DNA of 64,000 nt from Sutcliffiella horikoshii DSM 8719 (GTDB lineage Bacteria > Bacillota > Bacilli > Bacillales > Bacillaceae_I): positions 310,001 through 374,000 of the forward strand of contig LQXN01000067.1 in the NCBI GenBank assembly GCA_001648575.1, read 5' to 3'. Below the pieces are notes generated by a model. It saw only the letters and a list, made by a program, of their open reading frames with translations. It was not told the DNA's origin and did not search any database. The position numbers and the translations under genes are program-made. Positions 1 through 9,235 of the stretch are shown in pieces. The stretch's first letter is position 1. Every line of letters begins with the position of its first letter.

Positions 1-785
1 GTTTTCCCTTCATCACGACGATGGGAAAAGAACAGGGAACCTTCCTCACTTGTACAAAGAGAACTGCATAGGATGTTCTCCTCTTTGACTCCTGCTTGAA
101 GAAGAAGTTCATAATTCACTCTCTTAAGATCAAGTTCATATTCTCCCTCAGAAACTTCTTTCATAAACAAGTTTTCATTAACAAAGGGGAGCGCTTCCCT
201 CACTTTATTCACAACATGATCATCTACCACATACGCTTTTGCGGAAATGGAAGGACCTACTGCCGCAAGTATAGAAGCAACATCGATTCCTTGCGATTTC
301 CACTCGTTAATCATCTTGCCGGCGATATTTTTCACTGTCCCTTTCCAGCCGGCGTGTGCAATACCAACGAAGGATTCATCAGGAGCATAAAAATACAATG
401 GTACACAGTCTGCAAAGCAGAGAGTCAGCAATATATCTGATTTATCTGTGTAAATACCATCCGTTGCTGACAAAGCTGAATTGTAAGAATAAACTCCTTT
501 TCCGATATGGGACTTGTCTACTTTTACGATGTTATCTTCATGAGTTTGGTCGCAGCCCACCCACTTTTCGGTGGGCATGCCCAATTGTTCGGCCACGATT
601 TCTTTATTTTTACAAACGGCTTCTAATTTATCATGGACATGGAGGCCCATATTCAATGTATTAAAATGTCCTTCACTGACTCCTCCATTTTTGGTGGTGA
701 AGCCGACAACCATATTTGGTGCATGCTTCTTCCAGTTTTGGAGGGACAATGTTTGTTCTTTTTCCAGAACAAATGGCTCGGTCAT
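1..785 (-). CDS. ylmD: YlmD/PgeF-type purine nucleoside phosphorylase (laccase-domain, DUF152), 3' end cut off
   Basis: The minus-strand frame opens at ATG 785-783, preceded by AGGTG at suitable spacing, and stays open to the window edge (261 codons). The family is about 275-280 residues, so only a short C-terminal piece is missing. Family motifs visible are GFTTKNGGVS near the N-terminus, FADCVPLYF and HAGWKGTV, which carry the Cys and His metal/catalytic positions. Members were once called laccase-like or polyphenol oxidases and are now known to act on purine nucleosides; that activity is inferred from family. It follows ylmC in the same direction, as in the B. subtilis ylm cluster. Confidence 0.9.
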   Translation of the reverse strand, partial: MTEPFVLEKEQTLSLQNWKKHAPNMVVGFTTKNGGVSEGHFNTLNMGLHVHDKLEAVCKNKEIVAEQLGMPTEKWVGCDQTHEDNIVKVDKSHIGKGVYSYNSALSATDGIYTDKSDILLTLCFADCVPLYFYAPDESFVGIAHAGWKGTVKNIAGKMINEWKSQGIDVASILAAVGPSISAKAYVVDDHVVNKVREALPFVNENLFMKEVSEGEYELDLKRVNYELLLQAGVKEENILCSSLCTSEEGSLFFSHRRDEGK

Positions 786-890
786 AGTTGACACCTACTT
801 TATTGATTACGGTGATATTCCCTCATATTGTACCACATTTTACTACTAACATTGAATTATATTGTATGATTCGACAGCTTTTTTCGCGTA

Positions 891-1151
891 TTACTCCTCA
901 TAGGCAGTTTCCACCTTCGTTTGATAACGAACAAGTATCACATCTGCACCAATTTTAACGATATTACGCCATGGGATGACTACTTCCTCGTCCTTTCCAA
1001 AAAAGCCGAGCATCTTTCCTCCTCCTGTGATGATGATGGCTTCGATTTTTCCATTGGTTAAGTTAATGTCGATATCACCGATATTCCCTAGTTTTTTTCC
1101 ATCTGACACACTTACAACATCTTTCATTTGGAAGTCCGATATTTTCACCAT
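891..1151 (-). CDS. ylmC: YlmC/YmxH family PRC-barrel sporulation protein
   Basis: An 86-residue single PRC-barrel protein beginning MVKISDFQMKDVV and containing the conserved stretches GKKLGNIGDIDIN and VIPWRNIVKIGADVILV. The third Met of the longest frame is chosen because GGGGGA lies 6 nt before it, whereas the upstream ATG directly abuts that ribosome binding site. Small PRC-barrel proteins of this group are sporulation-associated, but their biochemical role is not established. It lies between sigG and ylmD, matching Bacillus synteny. Confidence 0.88.
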   Translation of the reverse strand: MVKISDFQMKDVVSVSDGKKLGNIGDIDINLTNGKIEAIIITGGGKMLGFFGKDEEVVIPWRNIVKIGADVILVRYQTKVETAYEE

Positions 1152-1264
1152 TGCCATTCCCCCATTTTTTACATCATATTAATCTATATGATGGTTGACT
1201 GACTTTTAATGAGGGGAAAGTGAATTTTAAAGAGGAAAATTCACTTATTGATCGGGTTCAGTGA

Positions 1265-1315
1265 TGCTGTGCGGACAGTCCGGAAGCCTTCTTTACTAGC
1301 TTGCAGGTTCCAATA
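1265..1315. repeat. Decayed fragment of the terminator-associated repeat family A
   Basis: The segment around GTCCGGAAGCCTTCTT and GCTTGCAGGTTCC resembles the core of the intact family A repeats (GTCCGGAAGCCTCCTC followed by CTGCGGGGTCTTCC, as at 44028-44066). Ends and flanks are no longer recognisable. It lies downstream of sigG, the same gene-end context as the intact copies. The assignment is by eye over roughly 45 bases. Confidence 0.45.
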
Positions 1316-1322
1316 TAATTGT

Positions 1323-1365
1323 AAATCTTCCACTCCAATAAATTTGAGTATCATTTGGAAGATTT
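1323..1365 (-). other. 10-bp perfect inverted repeat downstream of sigG
   Basis: AAATCTTCCA at 1323-1332 is exactly complementary to TGGAAGATTT at 1356-1365, with a 23-nt loop. It follows the sigG terminator and precedes ylmC, with no T-run on either strand. It may be a second stop signal or leader structure for ylmC; the function is unknown. Confidence 0.45.
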
Positions 1366-1383
1366 TAAGCTTGTCCCAAAAAA

Positions 1384-1418
1384 AGAACCAGTGTCCTTTT
1401 TAGTAGGACGCTGATTCT
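1384..1418 (-). terminator. Rho-independent terminator of sigG
   Basis: On the minus strand AGAATCAG pairs with CTGGTTCT (one G-U), extended by a GTCC/GGAC stem after a mismatch, and is followed by a run of seven T. It lies about 80 bp after the sigG stop codon. Confidence 0.85.
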
Positions 1419-1429
1419 TTTCTTATGTA

Positions 1430-1490
1430 TTGGCTGTTTTCGTATACTATTCTGCTTTTTTGTATTTTCCAATCAACCCGTTTTATATTA
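1430..1490 (-). repeat. Truncated copy of repeat family C
   Basis: GGCTGTTTTCGTATAC, TGTATTTTCCAATCA and ACCCGTT in this order match the right-hand 55-60 bases of the 185-bp family C repeat in inverted orientation (compare 50342-50396 and the reverse complement of 46020-46075). The remaining two thirds are missing. It is wedged between the sigG stop codon and the sigG terminator hairpin. Confidence 0.7.
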
Positions 1491-1497
1491 TACTGGT

Positions 1498-2277
1498 TCA
1501 GCTTTGGATGTTTTTATTCATTTGCTTGATTGCTGCCTTTTCGAGGCGGGAAACTTGAGCTTGCGAAATACCGATTTCATCAGCAACTTCCATTTGTGTT
1601 TTACCTTGGAAAAACCTTTTTCGTAAAATGAGTTTTTCCCTGTCATTCAATCTTCTCATGCCTTCTTTTAGGGCAATTTCTTCTATCCATTGGATGTCCT
1701 TATTCTTTTCATCACTTATTTGATCCAACACATAGATGGGATCTCCACCGTCATTATAGATCGGTTCGAAAAGAGAGACAGGATCTTGAATGGCGTCAAG
1801 CGCGAAAACAATCTCTTCATGAGGTACTTCCAATACCTTTGAAATTTCCTCGGCTGTCGGCTCCCGTGATGTTTCACTCATCAATCTTTCTCTCACTTGC
1901 AGCGCTTTGTAGGCAATATCACGTAACGATCTCGACACTCGGATCGGGTTATTGTCGCGTAAATATCGTCTGATTTCCCCGATGATCATCGGCACTGCAT
2001 ATGTAGAAAACTTTACATTCTGACCCAAGTCAAAGTTATCGATGGATTTCATCAGACCGATACATCCTACTTGAAATAAGTCATCAACAAATTCTCCACG
2101 GTTATTAAACCGTTGAATAACACTTAATACTAGCCTTAGATTCCCATTTACAAGCTTCTCACGAGCAGATAGTTCACCACTTTGCATTTCTCGAAATAAC
2201 TTTCTCATTTCCTCATTTTTGAGTACAGGAAGTTTTGAAGTATCCACTCCGCAAATTTCAACCTTATTACGTGTCAT
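1498..2277 (-). CDS. sigG: Forespore sigma factor SigG
   Basis: A 259-residue sigma-70 family protein, the usual SigG length. Region 2 is seen around residues 60-115 (DDLFQVGCIGLMKSIDNFD, then VKFSTYAVPMIIGEIRRYLRD), followed by region 3 and a region 4 helix-turn-helix ending GISQAQVSRLEKAAIKQM. SigG drives late forespore gene expression after engulfment. ATG 2277 has AGGAGGGGAAAG directly upstream. It follows sigE by 140 bp with a candidate forespore promoter in the gap, which allows transcription apart from the spoIIG operon. Confidence 0.97.
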   Translation of the reverse strand: MTRNKVEICGVDTSKLPVLKNEEMRKLFREMQSGELSAREKLVNGNLRLVLSVIQRFNNRGEFVDDLFQVGCIGLMKSIDNFDLGQNVKFSTYAVPMIIGEIRRYLRDNNPIRVSRSLRDIAYKALQVRERLMSETSREPTAEEISKVLEVPHEEIVFALDAIQDPVSLFEPIYNDGGDPIYVLDQISDEKNKDIQWIEEIALKEGMRRLNDREKLILRKRFFQGKTQMEVADEIGISQAQVSRLEKAAIKQMNKNIQS

Positions 2278-2312
2278 TCTTTCCCCTCCTAACAGGAGTT
2301 GCTGTTCAGAGT

Positions 2313-2343
2313 TAAGTATCTCCTCAGGAGGGAAAAATATGCA
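2313..2343 (-). promoter_or_regulatory. Candidate sigma-F/sigma-G promoter of sigG
   Basis: On the minus strand TGCATA (2343-2338) is separated by 17 bp from GATACTTA (2320-2313), resembling the forespore consensus GCATR and CATWHTA. It lies 35-65 bp before the sigG start. B. subtilis sigG is known to be transcribed in the forespore by SigF and then SigG; the match here is by eye. Confidence 0.45.
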
Positions 2344-2417
2344 TATCCAGAAATCTATCTATTCTGACAAATATTAACAAACCTTGTCAATGCTGAAAAA
2401 AATGTCTTAAAATTTTT

Positions 2418-3137
2418 TTATACCATTTTGTTAAATTCTTTTCTTAATCTTTTAATAATGCGTTTTTCCAATCTAGAAATGTATGATTGCGAAATCCCCA
2501 GCATATCCGCTACATCTTTTTGGGTCTTTTCTTCCCCACCGACCAAGCCAAAGCGTAATTCCATGATTTGTTTCTCTCTATCATTCAGTTGTTCTAAAGC
2601 TTTTAGTAGAAGCTTTCGATCCACATTTGCCTCCAAATCTTTCGTGATGATATCCTCTTCCGTCCCGAGGACATCCGATAGAAGCAACTCATTGCCGTCC
2701 CAGTCAATATTCAATGGTTCGTCAAAAGAAACCTCCGAGCGCACCTTATTGTTTCTACGAAGGTACATCAGTATTTCATTTTCAATACATCTTGAGGCAT
2801 ACGTAGCAAGTTTAATCTTTTTTTCTGGGTTGAAGGTATTAACAGCTTTTATGAGCCCGATTGTCCCTATACTTATTAGATCCTCAATATTGATGCCAGT
2901 GTTCTCAAATTTCCTTGCAATATAAACGACAAGTCTGAGGTTTCTTTCAATAAGGATGGATCTTGCTGCTTGGTCTCCATTTGGTAGTTTTATCAATAAG
3001 TGTGCTTCTTCTTCTTTGGACAATGGTGGAGGAAGGGCTTCACTTCCACCGATATAATAGATCTCATCTGTCTTTAAACCAAGTTTAATTAATAATTTAT
3101 ACCATAAGTAGGTGATTTTTATTTTTAGCTTTCCCAT
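2418..3137 (-). CDS. sigE: Mother-cell sigma factor SigE (pro-SigE)
   Basis: A 239-residue sigma factor almost identical in layout to B. subtilis SigE. The first 27 or so residues ([20 protein letters not shown]...) form the amphipathic, membrane-associated pro-sequence that SpoIIGA removes. Region 2 ([19 protein letters not shown]) and region 4 ([20 protein letters not shown]) follow. SigE directs early mother-cell sporulation genes. The ATG has AAAAGGAGG upstream. It is 23 bp downstream of spoIIGA, forming the spoIIG operon of protease and substrate. Confidence 0.98.
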   Translation of the reverse strand: MGKLKIKITYLWYKLLIKLGLKTDEIYYIGGSEALPPPLSKEEEAHLLIKLPNGDQAARSILIERNLRLVVYIARKFENTGINIEDLISIGTIGLIKAVNTFNPEKKIKLATYASRCIENEILMYLRRNNKVRSEVSFDEPLNIDWDGNELLLSDVLGTEEDIITKDLEANVDRKLLLKALEQLNDREKQIMELRFGLVGGEEKTQKDVADMLGISQSYISRLEKRIIKRLRKEFNKMV

Positions 3138-3160
3138 AATGTTTCCTCCTTTTATTTGCT

Positions 3161-4090
3161 TTATGAAACCTGTTCCACAACTTCTCCTTGTAACATTTTA
3201 GGATGAAGGATACACACATAGTCTCCCTCAGAAGATAGCTGTGTTTTGGTGAGTCCCAAAAGGAACTTACTTGTTTCATATTGCTTACTATCATGGTGAA
3301 TGACTGCCTTATCCGGTTTAATTGCCAGCATTAAAGTTGTTTCTTTTCCAACTGCCCGATAAGGGATGATCCTGATTCTCTCCACCCATATGGTTTCGTC
3401 TGAAAAAGTTGGCCAACCTTGTGTCTGTTCAATGGAGTCCATAGCTTGTATGATTTCTTCTGGGATGAAGGTTTGAAGAGCTGCCACTTCCACAATCATG
3501 ACAGGAGTTTTGGTAATGGGGTCCAGAAGCTGATTCCCACTATCCAGTAAGCCTGGTAACGTGATCACATCCTTTTCGATCGTAATGGTGATGGTGGCCA
3601 ATTGATCATATTTGAATTTTCTGGTCTCCACTGCACTGAATTGTTTTTTGGAAAGATATAAAAGAGCCGGGAAACCAATGAGAACGAATACCCATGAAAC
3701 GGGATCTCCAAGTCCACTTGTAAGGCTTTGGATGGTTTCATTTGCGAAACGCTGATCCACTTGCAGGGCATAGTGAACTGCAAGCATGCCTCCTCCGACT
3801 GCAAAGGTGGTTACATAAAAAACAGTCAGGTTTTCTAAAAAGGTCCTTAATCTGTGAAAGCCGAACGCTGCAAGTATTATGGTGAAGGAGATTAGCATCT
3901 TCACAAAAGGATTAGCAACAAGGCCCTGTGCCGGGGTGAACATGAGGACCACGATCAAGGATCCTATGAACGCCCCAAGAATTAACCTCCATGTTACGAT
4001 TTGCCGCTTTAAAATGAGACCTGTAATCTTTAAAAGCAGAAAATCAAAGCCGAAATTCAGTAGCCAGATCGCGTCTAAATATACGGTCAC
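3161..4090 (-). CDS. spoIIGA: Sporulation sigma-E factor processing peptidase SpoIIGA
   Basis: A 309-residue protein with about five N-terminal membrane segments (residues 1-150) and a soluble C-terminal domain. The aspartic-protease motif [10 protein letters not shown] places the predicted catalytic Asp at residue 183, as in B. subtilis. The protein sits in the sporulation septum, is activated by the forespore signal protein SpoIIR and cleaves pro-SigE. The start is GTG 4090 with GAGGGACG upstream. A candidate Spo0A box lies about 115 bp before the start. Confidence 0.97.
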   Translation of the reverse strand: MTVYLDAIWLLNFGFDFLLLKITGLILKRQIVTWRLILGAFIGSLIVVLMFTPAQGLVANPFVKMLISFTIILAAFGFHRLRTFLENLTVFYVTTFAVGGGMLAVHYALQVDQRFANETIQSLTSGLGDPVSWVFVLIGFPALLYLSKKQFSAVETRKFKYDQLATITITIEKDVITLPGLLDSGNQLLDPITKTPVMIVEVAALQTFIPEEIIQAMDSIEQTQGWPTFSDETIWVERIRIIPYRAVGKETTLMLAIKPDKAVIHHDSKQYETSKFLLGLTKTQLSSEGDYVCILHPKMLQGEVVEQVS

Positions 4091-4205
4091 AGTACGTCCC
4101 TCATTTATACCTTATAGATTTGAAACTAGTATAAATCACCGCTAGTAGAAAGTCTGTCAGTTCCTGCCGATAGTAGAATACAATTTTTGAAGGTTTTTTT
4201 GCTTA

Positions 4206-4214
4206 TTTGTCGGA
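4206..4214 (+). promoter_or_regulatory. Candidate Spo0A box upstream of spoIIGA
   Basis: TTTGTCGGA differs from the 0A box TTTGTCGAA at one position and lies about 115 bp before the spoIIGA start. In B. subtilis the spoIIG promoter is activated by phosphorylated Spo0A. Only this one box is convincing; the second expected site was not identified. Confidence 0.35.
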
Positions 4215-4314
4215 GAATTAATTGGGGATATTCTTGTAGGTATGGCCAAATGAATATTCAATAATAAAACAGGACAAAATTGCCCGATCCATTGTATCAA
4301 AATATCATTAGATG

Positions 4315-4450
4315 TTTGTTTATAAGCAGCTGTTTCTTTCAGCAAATGACTCACTTTCCGAGGGCGGCCTTGAGATTCCTCACTTATTTTCGGAGATTCA
4401 AGATTGTCACTCCCCAATGGATCCTCTCCATTTGCTCACATCACAGCAGC
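4315..4450. repeat. Decayed copy of the terminator-associated repeat (subtype B)
   Basis: The order CTGTTTCTTTCAGCAAATG, CTTTCCGAGGGCGGCCTTGA, TTCAAGATTGTC and CAGCAGCTAGAA parallels the copy at 31680-31820 (CTGTTGATTTCCGCAAACGG, CTTTCCGCGGGGCGACCTTG, TCTCAAGATTGTCGC, AACAGCTAGAA). Many point differences show that it is old. It lies downstream of the ftsZ terminator, where B. subtilis carries other genes, and occupies much of the 510-bp gap before spoIIGA. Confidence 0.7.
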
Positions 4451-4540
4451 TAGAATACTGAAATTAGATAGGTTACGCCTTATCTAAGCCTCTTTGAATA
4501 GGGGTGTTTTCTTGATTATACTTTCTTATCTTTTAAAAAA

Positions 4541-4572
4541 AGCACCAAAGCCTTTGAAGATGGCTTGGTGCT
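4541..4572 (-). terminator. Rho-independent terminator of ftsZ
   Basis: On the minus strand AGCACCAAGCC pairs with GGCTTTGGTGCT around a short loop and is followed by seven T. It ends the ftsAZ transcript 30 bp after the ftsZ stop codon. Confidence 0.9.
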
Positions 4573-4602
4573 TTACTTATTTAGGAACCTCACTGCTAAA
4601 AT

Positions 4603-5766
4603 TTAACGACGGCGGTTTCTATTACGAAGGAAAGTTGGAATATCCAACGTTTCTTCCTGTTGTTGTGGTTGTTGCTGACGACGTGGTTCCTGTTGTTGTT
4701 CCTGGTGGACAGGCTCCTCGCGTCTAACTTCACGTTGCTGCTGTGGTTTTTGTGCAGGCGCTTTTTGTGCTCCGAAAACCGGACGTGCGCCTTGCTTTGT
4801 GTGATTGATTTCGGCTTCACTGAAACCAGTAGCAATAACTGTAACGACAATTTCATCTTTAAGGTTCTCATTGATTACAGAACCGAAGATCATGTTTACT
4901 TCTTGATCGGATGCGGATGCTACGATATCTGCAGCCTCTTGTACTTCATATAAGCTCAAGTTCGTACCACCGGTAATGTTCATCAGAACTCCTTGAGCTC
5001 CATCAATGGATGTTTCAAGAAGTGGAGAAGATACCGCTTTTTTCGCTGCTTCTGCCGCACGGTTTTCACCAGTTGCAACACCGATACCCATTAACGCGGA
5101 ACCTTTGTTGGACATGATTGTTTTAACATCGGCAAAGTCAAGATTGATTAATCCTGGAGTAGCGATCAAATCAGAAATGCCTTGTACACCTTGACGTAAA
5201 ACGTTATCCGCTTCGCGGAATGCTTCAAGCATCGGTGTATTTTTATCTACGATCTCAAGTAGACGATCATTCGGGATCACGATTAAGGTATCAACAGCTT
5301 CTTTCATGGAAGCAATACCGCCAGCTGCTTGTGTCGCACGCTTACGGCCTTCGAATGTAAATGGACGAGTTACAACACCGACCGTCAATGCTCCAAGGTC
5401 ACGGGCTATTTGAGCGATGACTGGTGCAGCACCTGTACCGGTTCCCCCACCCATACCGGCAGTTACGAAAACCATGTCTGCACCTTTAAGTACTTCTTCC
5501 AACTGCTCTTTGCTTTCTTCAGCAGCCTTCTTACCGACTTCAGGGTTTGCCCCTGCACCAAGTCCACGAGTCAGCTTTCCGCCGATTTGCATTTTCACTT
5601 CTGCTTTTGATAGGTTAAGAGCTTGAGCGTCCGTATTAACAGCGATAAACTCCACACCTTGAACACCATGCTCTATCATGCGGTTTACAGCGTTGTTTCC
5701 GCCTCCACCTACTCCGATTACTTTTATGGTAGCTAATTGATCGATACTGTTATCAAAATCTAACAT
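4603..5766 (-). CDS. ftsZ: Cell division GTPase FtsZ
   Basis: A 387-residue tubulin homologue. The GTP-binding motif GGGTGTG lies at residues 106-112, with [15 protein letters not shown] at 15-30 and NTDAQAL at 44-50. A disordered linker rich in Gln, Arg and Glu (about 317-370) precedes the conserved C-terminal peptide [14 protein letters not shown] that binds FtsA and SepF. FtsZ polymerises into the Z-ring at mid-cell and at the sporulation septum. The ATG has AGGAGG upstream. A 221-bp spacer containing a decayed repeat separates it from ftsA. Confidence 0.99.
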   Translation of the reverse strand: MLDFDNSIDQLATIKVIGVGGGGNNAVNRMIEHGVQGVEFIAVNTDAQALNLSKAEVKMQIGGKLTRGLGAGANPEVGKKAAEESKEQLEEVLKGADMVFVTAGMGGGTGTGAAPVIAQIARDLGALTVGVVTRPFTFEGRKRATQAAGGIASMKEAVDTLIVIPNDRLLEIVDKNTPMLEAFREADNVLRQGVQGISDLIATPGLINLDFADVKTIMSNKGSALMGIGVATGENRAAEAAKKAVSSPLLETSIDGAQGVLMNITGGTNLSLYEVQEAADIVASASDQEVNMIFGSVINENLKDEIVVTVIATGFSEAEINHTKQGARPVFGAQKAPAQKPQQQREVRREEPVHQEQQQEPRRQQQPQQQEETLDIPTFLRNRNRRR

Positions 5767-5851
5767 GACTGTTCCTCCTATTTCTCGAAAGTACTTGCAA
5801 GCATAAGCTATTTTTCGTTAAAGACCACAACTAATTTCAACACTGGGCTAT

Positions 5852-5955
5852 GTTTTCCTAGTGGTTGACGAGGACTACCTCGGCAAGCCAGCGAGGGTTC
5901 CACCTAGCGGCATCTCTCTCAGGAGTCTTAACCCTGTGCTACAATCAATCGTTAA
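5852..5955. repeat. Decayed repeat between ftsA and ftsZ
   Basis: CAGGAGTCTTAACCCTGTGCTACAATCAAT resembles the conserved arm CAGGAGTCTACACTCCTTCCACTACAATCAAC of the intact copy at 43848, and CTAGTGG/CCACCTAG form an imperfect hairpin around it. The sequence lies in the spacer downstream of ftsA. The assignment rests on about 60 recognisable bases. Confidence 0.5.
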
Positions 5956-5987
5956 GTTATCCCTTAACTACCTTTCCTTTGAAATTC

Positions 5988-7283
5988 TCATTCAAAGAAT
6001 AGTCCGAAGAATTTTTTTACTTTGTTGCCTACTTTTTCTTCTTCGTTTACAGGCTTTGCTTGTTTTCCTTTTTGCTGAGTTTGTTTTCCACTACGTTGTT
6101 GTTTTTCAGGGTACTCACTTGGTGCTGTTGTGGTTTCGATCTTTCTTCCTTGCAACTTTGCGTTCTTATACGCAAATTGGATAAGGCCCACTCCTGTAGT
6201 ATATTGAGGCTCTCTAACACCAATATAGTCCGGAACAGCTTTCCGTACATTGTTATTGAGTATCAACTGTGCCAATTCCAGTACACCAGGCATTGATACG
6301 ACTCCACCTGTTAATACGTATCCCCCAGGAATCTCACGGACACCCAATCTCTTAATCTCATGCTGTACAAGCTCGAATATCTCTTCCATTCTTGCTTCAA
6401 TGATATCAGAAATTTCAAGTTGGCTAAACTGTTGATGCTGATCGCTTCCAATGATAGGAACGCTGAATACCTCTTCATCAGATGCATGGTCATAAAATGC
6501 ATGTCCATGTTTTTGTTTGATTTTTTCTGCGTCTTCCGTAGATGTACGCAAACCAATTGAAATGTCCTTCGTGATGTATTCACCGCCGACTGGCAGGACA
6601 CTTGTCGCTTGTAAAAATCCGTCTTCGAAAACGGCAATGGTAGTAGATCCACCACCAATATCCACTAAGGCCACGCCAAGATTACGCTCATCCTTCGACA
6701 AAGCGATGGATCCTGAAGCAAGCGGCTGTAAGCAGATATCCGTAATTTCCAAGCCGGCTTTCTCTACACAACGCAGTAAGTTATGTAAGACTGTTTTTGA
6801 ACCTGTAATTATAGTCCCTTCCATTTCAAGGCGAACTCCAAGCATCCCTCTCGGATCATTGATTTCATCCAATCCGTCTACGATGAATTGTTTGGGAATA
6901 CAGTCTATTATTTCTCTTTCAGGAGGAATGGAGAAGACCTGGGCTGCATCAATGACGCGTGCTATATCTTCATCCCCTATTTCCCTGTTCTCACTTGAAA
7001 CGGCAACCACTCCATGACAATCCTGCAGTTGTACATGGTTTCCGGTGACGCCCACCACCACTCTATTGATCGGCATCCCTACCATTCTCTCCGCTTGTTC
7101 GATTGCCTTGTTGATGGAATGAACAGTTTCATCTATGTCTACTATAGACCCTTTTCTTAATCCTGTTGATTTAACATTACCGACTCCAATAATATTTAAA
7201 GTATCATTCACCATTTCTCCAATGATTACTTTAACACTGGATGTACCGATGTCCAAACTGACGTATATTTCATTGCTGTTCAT
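5988..7283 (-). CDS. ftsA: Cell division protein FtsA
   Basis: A 431-residue actin-fold ATPase. The nucleotide-binding motifs are YVSLDIGTSSVKVIIGE at the N-terminus, ALVDIGGGSTTIAVF in the middle and GGYVLTGGVVSMPGV near residue 320. The last ten residues (KVKKFFGLFF) form the amphipathic helix that tethers FtsZ polymers to the membrane. The poorly conserved stretch at about 375-420, rich in Lys and Gln, is typical of Bacillus FtsA. AGGAGG precedes the ATG. It is cotranscribed upstream of ftsZ. Confidence 0.98.
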   Translation of the reverse strand: MNSNEIYVSLDIGTSSVKVIIGEMVNDTLNIIGVGNVKSTGLRKGSIVDIDETVHSINKAIEQAERMVGMPINRVVVGVTGNHVQLQDCHGVVAVSSENREIGDEDIARVIDAAQVFSIPPEREIIDCIPKQFIVDGLDEINDPRGMLGVRLEMEGTIITGSKTVLHNLLRCVEKAGLEITDICLQPLASGSIALSKDERNLGVALVDIGGGSTTIAVFEDGFLQATSVLPVGGEYITKDISIGLRTSTEDAEKIKQKHGHAFYDHASDEEVFSVPIIGSDQHQQFSQLEISDIIEARMEEIFELVQHEIKRLGVREIPGGYVLTGGVVSMPGVLELAQLILNNNVRKAVPDYIGVREPQYTTGVGLIQFAYKNAKLQGRKIETTTAPSEYPEKQQRSGKQTQQKGKQAKPVNEEEKVGNKVKKFFGLFFE

Positions 7284-7395
7284 TCTATGGCACCTCCTTC
7301 TACTCCTAAAAAAACCTATTATTTAAGAACAACATTTGAAAAACATATTATATTAGAAAGTATTCCACACATATGATGTTTTCCCTTTTTTAAAA

Positions 7396-7758
7396 TCATT
7401 TTTTTTCGTTTTTTTCTTTAGAAAGTGACCATTTGGATAATAATATCCTTCTTATCACTGCAATGTTTTGGAAAAGCCTTACTCCGAAGGCAAAAACAGC
7501 AGCTAAATATAAGTCTACACCAAGATGTACGCCTAGAAAAGCTAAACTTGCTGCAAGGAGGATATTAAAGAAAAACCCAGAAACAAATACTTTATCATCA
7601 TAATTGTTTTGCAAGTGGGCACGTATTCCGCCAAACAATGTATCCAATGCAGCGAGAACTGCTATCGATAAATAATTGGAATATTCGTCAGGTACCCGTA
7701 TTTCTGAATAGAGCCCTAATACTATTCCTATGATTAACCCCAGGAGAGGAAGCCACAT
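7396..7758 (-). CDS. sbp: Small basic protein Sbp (DUF1290)
   Basis: A 120-residue membrane protein with about four hydrophobic segments and a basic C-terminus (RRILLSKWSLSKEKNEKK). Length, composition and position between ylxX and ftsA match sbp of B. subtilis. Its role is unknown. The ATG has AAGGAGGGG upstream and starts 3 bp after the ylxX stop, suggesting translational coupling. Confidence 0.92.
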   Translation of the reverse strand: MWLPLLGLIIGIVLGLYSEIRVPDEYSNYLSIAVLAALDTLFGGIRAHLQNNYDDKVFVSGFFFNILLAASLAFLGVHLGVDLYLAAVFAFGVRLFQNIAVIRRILLSKWSLSKEKNEKK

Positions 7759-7760
7759 AG

Positions 7761-8486
7761 TCAGTTCCCCTCCTTCCCAGCTTTAACTGGTTCCATATGT
7801 TTCACCCGTATCTGCTCATCATATGCTGGTACGGTTACTTGATTTATGGGCGTTGAAACTTCCAATAATAGGTTCTCAATTGCAAATTCATCCATTGCCC
7901 TTGATACTTGCAACCTGTTATATAGCTTGGTGGGATCGCTAGTTATAACAATGATTTCGAAATTCGCATTTGGTATCCAGGCATTGTTCACTTTCGTACG
8001 ACCGTTGATTTCCCGTATGATGGTATTACTGACAATACGCTGATTTGCAATGCTAATCTCCTCGACACCATAGGAATTCAGTTCATTGATAAATCTTCTT
8101 AAAAGATCAGCTGATATATTTTCTTGGACATTTCCAAGTATTTCTTCGCCAAACAAAGGTTTGACTGTCATCTTTATGCCCGCTCCAGTCATTTCCGTTA
8201 ACCCTGCTTCTTTTTTTAGTTCCTCCAAGGTTTCCCGAACGATGTTTTCCTTGGACTCTTCCCGTTCTTTAGAATACTCTTGCAGCATTTTATCGTACTT
8301 CCTGATTTCCTGGATTATTTGGGACTGAATTTCCTGCTCACGATTTAAATCACTTCGAAGCTGCCAGGTATCACGGGTGTCCCGTATAATCGGCTGCTTC
8401 ACCGTTTGAAATTGGATCGCAATCATCAATCCTACAATTACTGTTATGATAGTAAAACTAAATTTACGTTTATCCAACTTGTACAC
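7761..8486 (-). CDS. ylxX: YlxX family protein (DUF881)
   Basis: A 241-residue protein with one N-terminal membrane segment (about 10-28), a coiled-coil stretch (48-95) and a DUF881 domain (NELNSYGVEEISIANQRI...). It is paralogous to the preceding ylxW. The start is uncertain: GTG 8486 gives the full frame, but a TTG three codons later has an AGGTTAGGTG sequence before it. It belongs to the divIB-ylxW-ylxX-sbp-ftsA-ftsZ run. Its function is not established. Confidence 0.88.
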   Translation of the reverse strand: MYKLDKRKFSFTIITVIVGLMIAIQFQTVKQPIIRDTRDTWQLRSDLNREQEIQSQIIQEIRKYDKMLQEYSKEREESKENIVRETLEELKKEAGLTEMTGAGIKMTVKPLFGEEILGNVQENISADLLRRFINELNSYGVEEISIANQRIVSNTIIREINGRTKVNNAWIPNANFEIIVITSDPTKLYNRLQVSRAMDEFAIENLLLEVSTPINQVTVPAYDEQIRVKHMEPVKAGKEGN

Positions 8487-8548
8487 CTAACCTTACAATG
8501 CAAGGGTGAGCCAATATTGCACTGCTATTGAATTCCTTTCAACAGAGA

Positions 8549-9235
8549 TCATCGTATAACAGGGTCAAGCACAACCATATCCTTATTCTGGATTTTCACA
8601 GTAATATTATCAGCAAGCAACTGTTCCTTCACACCGCCTAAAATGTTCAATGCAGGAATGAGAACTTCTGAATCCCCGATTGCGGATATGACGAAAGGGG
8701 CAGGGTATTGGTTCCCGTCTATCGTTATGACAGGCCCGTTGCAGATCACATAGGAATCTTTGGTGATCCTTTGCCCATTGATGGCTATTGCAGAAGCACC
8801 TGATATGAACAGTTCATTCATCACTTTGAAAACATGGCTTTCATGCACAATATAATTGTTGATATTCTCCTCGGAAGGGACGTAGGATGCATCAGCCAAT
8901 GTCACTTCCACCCCTTCTCCCTGAACCTTCACGTTTCCGTTGTACATCCTTAGCTTGTCCACATCTTCCACCAGGTTAAATAACAGCTGTTCTCCTGTGG
9001 CAAGCTCTTCTTCTATGTTTTGCACTGCTTCTTGCTTTCTTTGAAGCTCTGATTGCAGCTCCAGGTTTCTCTCTTCCGTTCTGATCAGGGTTTCCCTTAT
9101 CGCTCGATCACGTTGCCATTGTCTGTCTGTCCCCTTGACTTCTTCTTCCTGTGTAAGTTGATACGAATAGGAGACGATAAATCCAAGGACAAGACAAACG
9201 AAAGATAAGACAACATGTTTACCTGTCACTTTCAT
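8549..9235 (-). CDS. ylxW: YlxW family protein (DUF881)
   Basis: The first strongly supported start is ATG 9235, with AGGAAGAGGAAG upstream; the longer frame to 9268 would overlap divIB further. The product (228 residues) has an N-terminal membrane segment (VVLSFVCLVLGFIVSYSY), a coiled coil (around 40-80) and a DUF881 domain. Its first codons overlap the 3' end of divIB by 17 bp. The role is unknown; the location suggests a link to division or cell-wall synthesis. Confidence 0.88.
   Translation of the reverse strand: MKVTGKHVVLSFVCLVLGFIVSYSYQLTQEEEVKGTDRQWQRDRAIRETLIRTEERNLELQSELQRKQEAVQNIEEELATGEQLLFNLVEDVDKLRMYNGNVKVQGEGVEVTLADASYVPSEENINNYIVHESHVFKVMNELFISGASAIAINGQRITKDSYVICNGPVITIDGNQYPAPFVISAIGDSEVLIPALNILGGVKEQLLADNITVKIQNKDMVVLDPVIR

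Noticed and set aside
4157-4417. An 86-residue minus-strand frame upstream of spoIIGA
   Set aside because: It is a translation of the decayed repeat at 4315-4450 plus spacer, without a ribosome binding site.
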